Of a stretch of DNA of 64,000 nucleotides, positions 10,399 through 18,692 are shown piece after piece. Each line of letters starts with the position of its first letter. Position 1 is the stretch's first letter. The stretch spans positions 71,713-135,712 of the forward strand of contig CANPZO010000002.1 in the NCBI GenBank assembly GCA_947589005.1, written 5' to 3'. The DNA comes from an uncultured Clostridia bacterium. GTDB taxonomy: Bacteria; Bacillota; Clostridia; UMGS1883. The notes beneath the pieces are model-generated. The model made no database searches, was not told the origin of the DNA, and worked only from the letters and a program-made list of their open reading frames with translations. A program made the translations under genes and the position numbers.

Positions 10399-10429
10399 GA
10401 TCCGCCCACATTGTGGGCGGATCTTTTTT
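10399..10429 (+). terminator. Second CATTG-loop terminator
   Basis: GATCCGCCCACA/TGTGGGCGGATC stem followed by TTTTTT. It differs from the S-layer terminator at 10158 by one base on each arm, keeping the pair. It stands just upstream of the glgP promoter. No gene lies between 10115 and 10580. Confidence 0.8.
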
Positions 10430-10507
10430 GTCCGCCGCGGACGGCGGATATCACAAAAATACACAATAACTTTCGCGTATTTTTTCTCAAATTAAGCATA
10501 ATATTAC

Positions 10508-10536
10508 TTGACGAACCGCAGGTTTTATAGTATAAT
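10508..10536 (+). promoter_or_regulatory. glgP promoter
   Basis: TTGACG (10508-10513), 17-bp spacer, TATAAT (10531-10536). Predicted start about 35 nt before the glgP ATG. Confidence 0.85.
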
Positions 10537-10580
10537 ACCAAAGTTAAGAAAGATATCCAATATGAGAAAGGATGAAAAAA

Positions 10581-13043
10581 ATGGCGAATACAGCACCTCT
10601 TACTAAGGCTCAGCAGGAGCTTAAGGAAGAAATTTTGGGCAAGCTCAGCCGTCACTACGGCCGCACCCTTGACGATGCCACCAAATCTCACATTTATAAG
10701 GCCACGGCTCTTACCGTCCGTGACACGATAATGAAGCGATGGACCGAATACCGCCGCAGTCAGCGCACCGCTCACCGCAAGGAGCTTTTTTACCTGTCCT
10801 TTGAGTTCCTCATGGGCCGCAGCCTAGGCAACAACCTGCTCAACACCGGCCTTACCGAGGACTATGAGGCCGTGCTCGAGAGCATGGGCTGCTCCCTGTC
10901 CGAGATTGCCGCTCAGGAAAGCGACGCGGGCCTTGGCAACGGCGGCCTTGGCAGGCTTGCCGCGTGCTTCCTCGACTCTCTGTCCGCCCTCAATCTCCCC
11001 GCCTTCGGCTGCTCCATACGTTACGAGTACGGCCTGTTCAGGCAGAAGATAGTTGACGGCCAGCAGGTGGAGACCCCCGACAACTGGCTCAGCGACGGCA
11101 CCGTCTGGGAGATACCCCGCCCCGAGGAACAGCAGATAGTCCGCTTTGGCGGCAATGTGGTCACCGACTACGTGGACGGCAAGATGGTCTTCCGCTACGA
11201 AAACACCACCGACGTTGTCGGCGTGCCCTACGATATGCCTATCGCCGGTTATAACGCCAATCTGGTCAACACCCTCCGCCTTTGGTCCTCACGGGCCAAA
11301 AACGACCTCAACATGGCCTATTTCAGCGGCGGCGACTACGTCAAGGCCGTCGAGGAGAAGGCCCTGGCCGAGGCTCTGTCCAAGGTGCTTTATCCCGAGG
11401 ATAACCATCAGGAGGGCAAGGCCCTGCGTCTGCGCCAGCAGTATTTCTTTGTTTCCTGTACGATACAGTGGATAATTTCCCGCTTTAAGCGTCACCATGC
11501 CGGCGAGGGCCTCGAGCATCTGGCCGACTATATAACCATTCATATCAACGACACCCATCCCGCAATCGGTATTCCCGAGATGATGCGCATCCTCATGGAC
11601 GAGGAGGGCATGGGCTGGGACGAGGCTTGGGACATCACCACCAAGGTATTTGCCTACACCAACCACACCGTTATGGCCGAGGCTCTGGAAAAGTGGCCGG
11701 TGGACCTGTTCAAGCGTCTCCTGCCCAGAATTTGGATGATAGTCGAGGAAATGAACCGCCGCCTCGTGGAAAAGCTCCTCGCGGTCTACGGCGAGGACTG
11801 GGGCAAGATAAACTATATGGCTATCGTGGCCAACAACTACATTTCCATGGCCAATATGTGCCTGGCCTCCTGCTACAAGGTCAACGGCGTCAGCGAGCTG
11901 CACACCGATATCCTTAAAAACGACGTTTTCAAGGACTATTACAACCTTTTCCCCAACAAGTTTGAGGCCATCACCAACGGCATCACCTACCGCCGCTGGC
12001 TTCGGCTTGCAAATCCCGAACTCAGCCGGATAATCAGCGACCGCATAGGCGAAAGCTGGATAACAAAGGCCGAGGAGCTGGAGGGAATTGCCAAGTACGC
12101 CGACGACGAGGAGTTCCAGCGGCAGTTCCGTGAGATGAAAAAAATCAAAAAGCAGGAGCTGGCCGCCTATATCAAGGAGCACAACGGTATCGACGTGGAC
12201 CCCGAGTCCATTTTCGACGTGCAGGTAAAGCGCCTTCACGAGTACAAGCGCCAGCTGCTCAACATACTTCATGTGCTTTACCTCTATGATAAGCTCAAGC
12301 ACGACCCCAATTACGATGTTCTGCCCCACACCTTTATCTTCGGCGCCAAGGCTTCTCCCGGATATAAGCGGGCCAAGCTCATTATCCGCCTTATCAACGA
12401 CGTCGCCAAGCTTGTCAATGACGACCCCGACCTGGGCGGCAAGCTGAAGGTAGTATTTATCGAGAACTACGGCGTGTCTCTGGCCCAGAAGATAATCCCC
12501 GCCGCGGACATCTCCGAGCAGATATCCACCGCCGGTCTTGAGGCCAGCGGCACCGGCAACATGAAGTTCATGGCCAACGGCGCCCTCACCATCGGCACAC
12601 TTGACGGCGCCAACGTGGAGATGCTGCGCTGCGTGGGCGACGACAATATCTTCATTTTCGGCATGACCACTCCCGAGGTCAACCGCGCCCTCCGCTTTGA
12701 GGGTGAGACCAGCCAGGATATCTACGCGTCCTCGCCCGACATTCGCCGGATATTGGATATGCTCATCGACGGCACCATCAATCCCACCGACCACCATCTC
12801 TACTACGACCTGTACCAGTCGCTGGTGTTCGGCGACTACGGCGTGGCCGACAAGTTCATGGTAGTCAGGGACTTCCGGGCCTACTGCGCCATCCACGAGA
12901 AGGCCGACCACCAGTACCGTGACCGGAAGCTCTGGACCAGAAAGGCTATCCTTAACGTGGCCTACAGCGGCTTCTTCTCCAGCGACCGCACCATCGAGGA
13001 ATACAATGACAAAATCTGGCACCTGCCCAAGGTGGAGCGGTAA
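10581..13043 (+). CDS. glgP: Glycogen/starch (alpha-glucan) phosphorylase
   Basis: About 820 aa, the usual length for GT35 phosphorylases. It releases glucose 1-phosphate from the non-reducing ends of alpha-1,4-glucans. The pyridoxal-phosphate signature is intact (EASGTGNMKFMANGALTIGT, Lys near residue 662), as are the N-terminal FLMGRSLGNNL and GLGNGGLGRLAACF blocks. The ORF track begins at 10572, but GAAAGG abuts that ATG; the in-frame ATG at 10581 has proper 8-9 nt spacing and is preferred. The gene stands alone between its own promoter and terminator, with no other glycogen genes nearby. A maltodextrin phosphorylase role cannot be excluded. Confidence 0.96.
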   Translation: MANTAPLTKAQQELKEEILGKLSRHYGRTLDDATKSHIYKATALTVRDTIMKRWTEYRRSQRTAHRKELFYLSFEFLMGRSLGNNLLNTGLTEDYEAVLESMGCSLSEIAAQESDAGLGNGGLGRLAACFLDSLSALNLPAFGCSIRYEYGLFRQKIVDGQQVETPDNWLSDGTVWEIPRPEEQQIVRFGGNVVTDYVDGKMVFRYENTTDVVGVPYDMPIAGYNANLVNTLRLWSSRAKNDLNMAYFSGGDYVKAVEEKALAEALSKVLYPEDNHQEGKALRLRQQYFFVSCTIQWIISRFKRHHAGEGLEHLADYITIHINDTHPAIGIPEMMRILMDEEGMGWDEAWDITTKVFAYTNHTVMAEALEKWPVDLFKRLLPRIWMIVEEMNRRLVEKLLAVYGEDWGKINYMAIVANNYISMANMCLASCYKVNGVSELHTDILKNDVFKDYYNLFPNKFEAITNGITYRRWLRLANPELSRIISDRIGESWITKAEELEGIAKYADDEEFQRQFREMKKIKKQELAAYIKEHNGIDVDPESIFDVQVKRLHEYKRQLLNILHVLYLYDKLKHDPNYDVLPHTFIFGAKASPGYKRAKLIIRLINDVAKLVNDDPDLGGKLKVVFIENYGVSLAQKIIPAADISEQISTAGLEASGTGNMKFMANGALTIGTLDGANVEMLRCVGDDNIFIFGMTTPEVNRALRFEGETSQDIYASSPDIRRILDMLIDGTINPTDHHLYYDLYQSLVFGDYGVADKFMVVRDFRAYCAIHEKADHQYRDRKLWTRKAILNVAYSGFFSSDRTIEEYNDKIWHLPKVER

Positions 13044-13057
13044 TGTCGGTATAAATC

Positions 13058-13175
13058 CCAACCAACAATACGGCGTCGGGGCAAAGGTTGACTTTGCCCC
13101 GACGTTTTCTTTTGGGAAAACGTCGGAGCGCGCAGCCTTGCCGCTCCTTTTTCCGATATATTGTTTGTTGGGGCT
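13058..13175 (-). repeat. Diverged inverted copy of the repeat-A/B upstream module
   Basis: The outer arms CCCAACCAACAATA and TATTGTTTGTTGGG pair over about 115 bp. Inside are the glgP terminator and a GGAGCG/CGCTCC hairpin. Read on the minus strand, the order AAAAAGGAG-GGCAAG-GACG-TTTTCC-AAAACGTCGG-CTTTGCCCCGACGCCG parallels 30691-30778. I judge it a relative of that repeat module. Confidence 0.55.
13074..13113 (+). terminator. glgP terminator
   Basis: Perfect 13-bp stem CGTCGGGGCAAAG/CTTTGCCCCGACG, loop GTTGA, then TTTTCTTTT. Confidence 0.9.
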
Positions 13176-13205
13176 TATTGCTCATGGAGTTTGCGTCAGT
13201 TCGAG

Positions 13206-13235
13206 TCACCCCCTGCAGCAAAGGGGTGATTTTTT
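13206..13235 (+). terminator. Additional terminator-like hairpin
   Basis: TCACCCC/GGGGTGA stem followed by TTTTTT, about 20 nt before the next promoter. It may end a short transcript from 13115-13205 or act as a backup for glgP. Confidence 0.6.
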
Positions 13236-13255
13236 AAAAAAATTTACAAAAGGGC

Positions 13256-13284
13256 TTGAAATTTTACAACTATGGAGTTATAAT
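13256..13284 (+). promoter_or_regulatory. Promoter of the LRR-cohesin gene
   Basis: TTGAAA (13256-13261), 17-bp spacer, TATAAT (13279-13284), 35 nt before the chosen start. Confidence 0.75.
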
Positions 13285-13318
13285 ATAAATGAAAATTGCA
13301 ACAGGAGGTAGATATGAC

Positions 13319-15883
13319 ATGAAAAAAAGTAAATTCGTCGGGCTACTGGGGCTGGCGATTTTTTTTGCGCTGGTTTTGAGCTTACCGCCGCGGGGAGCCT
13401 TTGCCGCCGCCGGCTCCGGGAGCTGCGGCGTGGGGGTGCGTTGGACGTTCAGCGCGGCTACGGGGACGCTGACCATCAGCGGTGACGGTGATATGAACAA
13501 CTATTCCTACTATTCGCCCGCGCCCTGGGCCGATATGTACATGAGCATCAGCCGGGTAAATGTGGGCGAGGGTGTTACCTCGGTGGGTAGCTACGCCTTT
13601 TACGAGGGGCGGTGGGAGAGCGAGTATGTCAACCTTCGCTCGGTGTCCCTGCCCTCCACCCTCAAATCGGTGGGCAGTCACGCCTTTTATGAGTGCTCTG
13701 CCCTTACCGGCGTTGAACTGCCGTCCGAAGTGAGGAAAGTGGGAGATTATGCTTTTGCGGACTGTAAGTCTCTCAGAACCGTCACCGGCGGCGACGGCGT
13801 TACTGAAATGGGAGCTTACGCTTTTAGCGATTGTCAGGCTTTGACGGGCTTCGACCTGCCCGCCGGGCTCACGGCTGTTCCCGAGGGACTGTTCGAGGAG
13901 TGTGCCGGTCTGCGCACAGTTACCTTCCCCGATGGGTTGACATCAATAGGGCCGGGAGCTTTCGAGGACTGCGCCCTTCTGGGCGGAGCCGTCCTGCCCG
14001 AAGGTCTGCGGCTTATCGGCGACAAGGCGTTTGAGGGCTGCGCCTCGCTTAAGGCCGTCAACATTCCGTCCACGGTTACATATCTTGGCAGGGGAGCCTA
14101 CGAGGACTGCACCGGTGTGGAGACAGTGACCTACGACGCCGCCGACGCGGAGGTGTCCGCATACTATTACGGCGAGTATGAGCCTCCCTTTGCCGAGTGC
14201 CGGGGAATTACGAGCCTGATAGTCGGCTCGGGCGTAAAGAAAATCAAGGCCTATACCTTTGCCGGTCTGCGGAGCCTTGCCTCCGTTACTCTTGGCGACG
14301 GCGTCGGCGAGATAGGCGAGCGGGCCTTTTACGGCGATTCCCTCATACGGGACGTGTATTACGACGGCTCGACGGCGGATTGGGGCAGGATAAGAATTGC
14401 CTCCGGCAACGAGAGCCTTTCAAGGGCTCAGATACATTATGGCGGCAGCGGCAGCAGCGGCCCCGTTGACCCCGTTGACCCCGTTGACCCTGTTGACCCC
14501 GTTGACCCCGTTGACCCCACGGCCGCAAAGATAACGGTGGGCCGCGCCGCCGGCAGACCCGGCGCCAATGTGACCGTACCCGTTACTCTTTCCGGCAATC
14601 CGGGCATCGCCACGTTCAGCCTTCAAATCAACTTCGATAAAACAAAGCTGACTCCTGTTTCGGTCAAAAAGGGACCGGCCCTTACCGCGGGCACCCTTGT
14701 CAGCAACGTGGACCAGGGCGGCGACATGACGCGCTTCGATTTTGTGACCGCCTACTGGTATAATCCCTCCAATATCAGCGACAACGGCACGGTTCTGAAC
14801 CTTGCGTTCAAAGTTAACGAGACCGCGCCCGAGGGAGAGATACCCCTCACCGTGACTTTCAAGCCCGGAGACGCCGCCAACCAGCACATGGAGGATGTGG
14901 AGCTTAACATCACCGGCGGCGCTGTTGATGTACGCACGGCCATCATGGGGGATGTGAACACCGACGGAGAACTGAATTCCAAGGACGGCCTCAAGCTCAG
15001 CCAGTATCTGGCCAAGTGGGATGTGCCCATGAGCGCCTCCGAGCTTTCCGCCGCCGATGTGGAAAAGGACGGAGAGGTCAACTCCAAGGACGGCCTCAAG
15101 CTCAGTCAGTATCTTGCCAAATGGGACGTGTCTATTCAGGAGCTGGCGCTGCCAATGACCGCCGGCGGTCGCATAGCCTTTGCGGTGGACAGCGTTTCCG
15201 CCTCTGCCGGTGGCTACGTGGACGTGCCGGTGCGCATAACGGCCAACACTGGAGTATCGACCTTCAATCTTGAGCTTCACTATGACAGCTCGGCTCTGAC
15301 GCCTGTCTCCATAACAAAGGGAGAGGCCCTGGCTGACGGCAGTCTTACCAGCAATATACAGCAGGGCGGAGGTAATTACGACTTCGTGACGGCGTACTGG
15401 GTAAATCCTTACAATGTTGCCGCCGACGGCGAGGCGTTTACGGTAAGGTTCAAGGTGGCGGAAAACGCTGCCGGCGCTTTGTCCGTGGAGCTGCTTTACC
15501 CCGAAAACGACCCGCCGCTGACTCAGGGCTTTGAGCAGCTCAGGGTGGAAGCCGCCGGCGGCGTAGTGACCGTTGACGGAACCTCCGCTGAGGATCGCGA
15601 CTATACCGTAACTTCCCTCGTCAAGGAGGACATGGGCTCGTCGGTACGCCTCAGGGCCGGCGTGACCAAAAACACCGGCCGCTCCGGTGAGGACGCGGTG
15701 GTCATCGCCATGTACAAGGACGGCGAGCTGTTGGATATGATATTCATGGAAGCGAGCTTCGCTCAGGGTCAGACCGTGACCTTCGGCGGAACGCTGCCGT
15801 CGGCGCCCGGCGCGGTTTACAAGGCTTTTGTCTGGGACGACCTTGACAGCATGACGCCTTTGAGCAACGCGGCGTCCGAGTGA
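13319..15883 (+). CDS. Secreted LRR - cohesin - dockerin - cohesin protein
   Basis: 854 aa. AGGAGGT (13303-13309) selects ATG 13319 over the upstream in-frame start of the ORF track. A signal peptide (MKKSKFVGLLGLAIFFALV ... AFA) leads. BspA-type leucine-rich repeats follow, about residues 50-355 (repeated units such as IGDKAFEGCASLKAVNIPST). A Pro-Val-Asp linker is encoded by a tandem 9-bp repeat (about 380-400). A cohesin-type domain lies at about 403-540. Two dockerin-type EF-hand repeats lie at about 543-605 (GDVNTDGELNSKDGLKLSQY, then the same core again). A second cohesin-like domain lies at about 615-745, then a beta-rich tail. No SLH, sortase or catalytic motif is visible. A scaffold or adhesion role is inferred. 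Confidence 0.82.
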   Translation: MKKSKFVGLLGLAIFFALVLSLPPRGAFAAAGSGSCGVGVRWTFSAATGTLTISGDGDMNNYSYYSPAPWADMYMSISRVNVGEGVTSVGSYAFYEGRWESEYVNLRSVSLPSTLKSVGSHAFYECSALTGVELPSEVRKVGDYAFADCKSLRTVTGGDGVTEMGAYAFSDCQALTGFDLPAGLTAVPEGLFEECAGLRTVTFPDGLTSIGPGAFEDCALLGGAVLPEGLRLIGDKAFEGCASLKAVNIPSTVTYLGRGAYEDCTGVETVTYDAADAEVSAYYYGEYEPPFAECRGITSLIVGSGVKKIKAYTFAGLRSLASVTLGDGVGEIGERAFYGDSLIRDVYYDGSTADWGRIRIASGNESLSRAQIHYGGSGSSGPVDPVDPVDPVDPVDPVDPTAAKITVGRAAGRPGANVTVPVTLSGNPGIATFSLQINFDKTKLTPVSVKKGPALTAGTLVSNVDQGGDMTRFDFVTAYWYNPSNISDNGTVLNLAFKVNETAPEGEIPLTVTFKPGDAANQHMEDVELNITGGAVDVRTAIMGDVNTDGELNSKDGLKLSQYLAKWDVPMSASELSAADVEKDGEVNSKDGLKLSQYLAKWDVSIQELALPMTAGGRIAFAVDSVSASAGGYVDVPVRITANTGVSTFNLELHYDSSALTPVSITKGEALADGSLTSNIQQGGGNYDFVTAYWVNPYNVAADGEAFTVRFKVAENAAGALSVELLYPENDPPLTQGFEQLRVEAAGGVVTVDGTSAEDRDYTVTSLVKEDMGSSVRLRAGVTKNTGRSGEDAVVIAMYKDGELLDMIFMEASFAQGQTVTFGGTLPSAPGAVYKAFVWDDLDSMTPLSNAASE
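14461..14519 (+). repeat. Tandem 9-bp repeat coding Pro-Val-Asp linker
   Basis: The unit CCCGTTGAC occurs about six times with one C-to-T variant. Nine bases keep the frame, so slippage would only change linker length between the LRR and cohesin parts. Confidence 0.9.
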
Positions 15884-15979
15884 CGGCTTTTCCGCAGGAA
15901 ATGTCGGAACGGAGACCGGCTTTGCCCCGACGCCGACGAGGTTGATTTTAGTTCGTAGTTCAAGGGCATAAATTAAAAA

Positions 15980-16017
15980 GAAAAACCGTCTTTTTCTCGT
16001 AAAAAGGCGGTTTTTCC
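15980..16017 (+). terminator. Terminator inside repeat copy A
   Basis: Stem AAAAACCGTCTTTTT/AAAAAGGCGGTTTTT with one T-G mismatch pair, followed by TTTTTCC. It probably ends the LRR-cohesin transcript, and A/T runs on both sides allow bidirectional use. The same structure occurs at 30821-30859. Confidence 0.75.
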
Positions 16018-16066
16018 ACATCAATTCACAAACTTGATTGTATTGCCGGATTTATCAATACATAAA

Positions 16067-16228
16067 TTTGGCTTAAATAAAGGTTTTCAGCCAAATGGGG
16101 CCCCCGCAAAACGGCGAAGCCGATTTTGTGGGGAAAAGGAGTCACAGCGAGGTGAGCCGAGTTTTGATTTTTTAATTAAAACTCGCGATACCGAGCTTGT
16201 GACGACGCAGGTCTGCGCCATTTTTTTA
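16067..16228 (+). ncRNA. Candidate structured RNA, copy A
   Basis: Ordered helices: TTTGGCT/AGCCAAA (16067-16095); CCCCGCAAAA-CGGC-GAA-GCCG-ATTTTGTGGGG (16102-16133); an outer helix GTCACA/TGTGAC (16141-16146 with 16198-16203) continuing through opposed GCGAGG/CCGAGC with two G-A juxtapositions; inside it CGAGTTTTGATT/AATTAAAACTCG (16158-16185); and a final CGCA/TGCG hairpin with TTTTTTT (16221-16227). An upstream TTGATT or TTGTAT with an AT-rich -10 could start it near 16070. Copies B and C keep these helices with compensatory base changes. I do not recognise the family. Confidence 0.65.
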
Positions 16229-16248
16229 TAGCCCCTCTTATTGTATAT

Positions 16249-17457
16249 TTATGCCGTCACATACACTGTCGTTTGCAGCGGTATCGTCGCGGCCAGCCAG
16301 TTGATATTTTCCGGCAGCAGGCGGACGCAGCCGTGAGAGATGCGCATCCCAACCCTGCCGTCATAGTAGCCGCCGTTATACCGCAGCAGCACCGAATGTA
16401 TGGCGTAGCCGTTGCCGTAAAATCTCATTATCGGGCCGCAGTAATAGTTGGGATAGGTCCAGCGGTCCTGCTTTTGATAATATTTGAAGGTCCCCTCGAT
16501 GGTGGGGGAGCCGGGAGCCCCGATAGCGCAGGGAAAGCTGTCTATCATATGCCAATGGTCCTTGGAGCCGGTAAAGACCCGAACGGTATATTCCGATTTG
16601 GATATCCAGATAAGGTATTCTGTGTCGCTGGACACTCCTCTGGAATTTATCCGCTTTTCGGCCTCGTTCATGGCGTAGGGCGAACGGTCCAGGGCAAAGT
16701 CCAGTGTGCGGCCGTCGTCGCTGTACCTGATGGCGCAGTCAAAAGCGCCGGCCACCGCCGCTGCGGGCACGTAAAGCTCCCCGTCAAGGCTCATGGGCAC
16801 GGGGGCCACGCTCATGGGCTCGCCGTTTTTATAGGCCGTGTCCCGGCCCGGATAGAACAGCAGCGTCCGGTCACCGGCGGCGAGCGTAACACCGCCGTCC
16901 TCGCCGTAGGACGAGCTGACGCCCACCTCGCTTTCGAGGGCGCCCGCGGGTATGAGCACGCCTTCGGGACAGGGATAGAGGGCCACGTCCGTCCGAACCC
17001 GTCCGTCAAAGGTCACGTTTATGAAACGCTCCGCCGCGGGGCGAAGGGTCAGATAAAACTCGGTGTGGTAGAGCAGAGCCGTGGCCTCCTCGTTGGGGTA
17101 GGAGTAGGTCTCCAGCTCAAAGGACGAACCGGCCGCGCCGTTGTAGAACAGCTCGGCCTCGCCGTCGGTCAGGGCGAATACAAAACGCTTGCCGGCGGAG
17201 TATTCCGGCACCGCGAACTCCAGAAGGGGCGCGGCCTCGTAGGTTTGGGAATACGTCACGCTCTTTGCGCCCAAAACCTCGCCGGTGTCGGCGTCCCGAA
17301 GCTCAAAGGTCAAGGTCTGAGCCTTGGGCGCGCCGTATGGCACGTCTGTTTGGAGCACCACGCCCACCGAGCGGAACAGAGGTTCCTCGGCAAGGGCCGC
17401 CGTCCCGAGGGACAAAAGCACGGCTAAGGCCGTTATCAGGGCTATGTATTTTTTCAT
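16249..17457 (-). CDS. Secreted L,D-transpeptidase (YkuD domain)
   Basis: 402 aa with a signal peptide (MKKYIALITALAVLLSLGTA ... ALAEE). A middle region (about residues 210-265) resembles a copper-amine-oxidase-N-like/stalk domain (LDGELYVPAAAVAGAF). The C-terminal YkuD catalytic domain has the His of AIHSV and the ISHGCVRL signature, with the nucleophile Cys near 377. Such enzymes make 3-3 peptidoglycan cross-links or anchor proteins outside the membrane. The ATG lies 2 nt after the recA stop, and its GGAGG overlaps the recA end, so it is in the recA operon and probably under LexA control. Confidence 0.92.
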   Translation of the reverse strand: MKKYIALITALAVLLSLGTAALAEEPLFRSVGVVLQTDVPYGAPKAQTLTFELRDADTGEVLGAKSVTYSQTYEAAPLLEFAVPEYSAGKRFVFALTDGEAELFYNGAAGSSFELETYSYPNEEATALLYHTEFYLTLRPAAERFINVTFDGRVRTDVALYPCPEGVLIPAGALESEVGVSSSYGEDGGVTLAAGDRTLLFYPGRDTAYKNGEPMSVAPVPMSLDGELYVPAAAVAGAFDCAIRYSDDGRTLDFALDRSPYAMNEAEKRINSRGVSSDTEYLIWISKSEYTVRVFTGSKDHWHMIDSFPCAIGAPGSPTIEGTFKYYQKQDRWTYPNYYCGPIMRFYGNGYAIHSVLLRYNGGYYDGRVGMRISHGCVRLLPENINWLAATIPLQTTVYVTA

Positions 17458-17459
17458 TG

Positions 17460-18572
17460 TCAGTCCTCCGCGGATTCGCTTCCGTCGCCGTCGTCGTCGG
17501 AGTAATGAGAGGCGACCGTGGCGCCGCCGTATATCTTTTCACGTATCTGGCGGTCGATTTCACGCGCAAACTCGGGGTTGTCAAGCAGGTACTTCTTTAC
17601 GTTTTCTCTGCCCTGCCCGAGGCGTTCGGTCCCGTAGCTGAACCACGCGCCGCCCTTTTTGATGATGCCCAGCTCCACGGCCACGTCCAAAAGACAGCCC
17701 TCGCCGCTGATGCCCTTGCCGTACATTATGTCAAACTCCGCCTCCTTAAAGGGGGGAGCCACTTTGTTCTTGACCACCTTGACGCGGGTGCGGTTGCCGA
17801 CGAACTCGCCGTTTACTTTCAGCACGTCGGCTTTGCGCACGTCCAGACGCACCGAGGCGTAGAACTTGAGCGCCCGTCCGCCGGCGGTGGTCTCGGGGTT
17901 GCCGTACATCACGCCTATTTTTTCACGCAGCTGGTTTATGAAGATGCAGACGGTGTTGCTTTTGTTCACCACGCCCGCCAGCTTCCGCAGGGCCTGGCTC
18001 ATAAGCCGCGCCTGAAGCCCCACATGGCTGTCGCCCATTTCGCCGTCTATCTCGGCGCGGGGCACCAGCGCCGCCACCGAGTCCACGACTATTACGTCCA
18101 GCGCACCGCTGCGGCAGAGGGCCTCGGTTATTTCCAGCGCCTGTTCGCCGGTGTCCGGCTGAGAAACTATCAGTGAATCGGTGTCCACGCCGATGGCCTT
18201 GGCGTAGACCGGGTCGAGGGCGTGCTCCGCGTCCACGAAGGCCGCCTCGCCGCCGCGCTTCTGCGCCTCCGCCACAATATGCAGCGCCAGAGTGGTTTTG
18301 CCGCCGGACTCGGGGCCGTAAATTTCGATTATCCTGCCTCGGGGCACGCCGCCGATGCCCAGCGCCAGATCCAGACTCATGGCGCCGGTGGGTATGGCGT
18401 CCACGTTCAGGGTGCTGGTCTGACCCAGACGCATAACGCTGCCCTTGCCGAACTGCTTTTCTATCTGTCCCATCACAAGGGCGAGAGCCTCCTTCCTGGC
18501 CTCGGCCTCTTTTATGTCAACTACCGGCGTCGCTGCCTTTGAGCTTTTTTTGTCCTTCTTTTCATCAGCCAT
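17460..18572 (-). CDS. recA: Recombinase A
   Basis: 370 aa, normal length. The Walker A motif is [10 protein letters not shown] (the second Ser of the common GPESSGKT is Gly here) and Walker B is [10 protein letters not shown]. The start [12 protein letters not shown] and the acidic tail ([13 protein letters not shown]) are typical. RecA forms filaments on single-stranded DNA, carries out strand exchange and triggers LexA self-cleavage. A LexA-type box and a consensus promoter lie upstream. The L,D-transpeptidase gene follows immediately, instead of the more usual recX. Confidence 0.98.
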   Translation of the reverse strand: MADEKKDKKSSKAATPVVDIKEAEARKEALALVMGQIEKQFGKGSVMRLGQTSTLNVDAIPTGAMSLDLALGIGGVPRGRIIEIYGPESGGKTTLALHIVAEAQKRGGEAAFVDAEHALDPVYAKAIGVDTDSLIVSQPDTGEQALEITEALCRSGALDVIVVDSVAALVPRAEIDGEMGDSHVGLQARLMSQALRKLAGVVNKSNTVCIFINQLREKIGVMYGNPETTAGGRALKFYASVRLDVRKADVLKVNGEFVGNRTRVKVVKNKVAPPFKEAEFDIMYGKGISGEGCLLDVAVELGIIKKGGAWFSYGTERLGQGRENVKKYLLDNPEFAREIDRQIREKIYGGATVASHYSDDDGDGSESAED

Positions 18573-18644
18573 TTCCGTTGCCTCCCATATCTTTTATGAA
18601 GCGAAAAATGTCGGACGCCGCCGCCCGTTTTTTCGCATTGTTCA

Positions 18645-18692
18645 CGAACAAATGTTCTACTATATTATACTTTATTTTCGTAAAAAAGTCAA
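18645..18692 (-). promoter_or_regulatory. recA promoter with LexA (SOS) box
   Basis: On the minus strand: TTGACT (18692-18687), 17-bp spacer, TATAAT (18669-18664), then CGAACAAATGTTCT (18658-18645), which fits the Gram-positive LexA box CGAACRNRYGTTYC except at the last base. The box covers the predicted start site, as expected for repression. Confidence 0.88.

Larger units (their letters stand above)
15877..16228 (+). repeat. Dispersed repeat, copy A (terminator module plus RNA module)
   Basis: About 350 bp that match 30718-31071 at roughly 90% by eye, with few indels. The copy starts inside the last codons of the cohesin gene (shared CGAGTGACG.CTTTTCCGCAG) and ends in a T-run. It fills the gap between the cohesin gene and the convergent L,D-transpeptidase gene. 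The 5' part carries an intrinsic terminator; the 3' part carries the candidate RNA described next. Confidence 0.85.

Noticed and set aside
11289-13061. 590-aa minus-strand ORF across glgP
   Set aside because: Shadow of the phosphorylase gene, with no independent start signal or domain.
14461-14519. Short tandem repeats as a CRISPR array
   Set aside because: Nine-base units without spacers, in frame inside a coding sequence; a simple Pro-Val-Asp linker.
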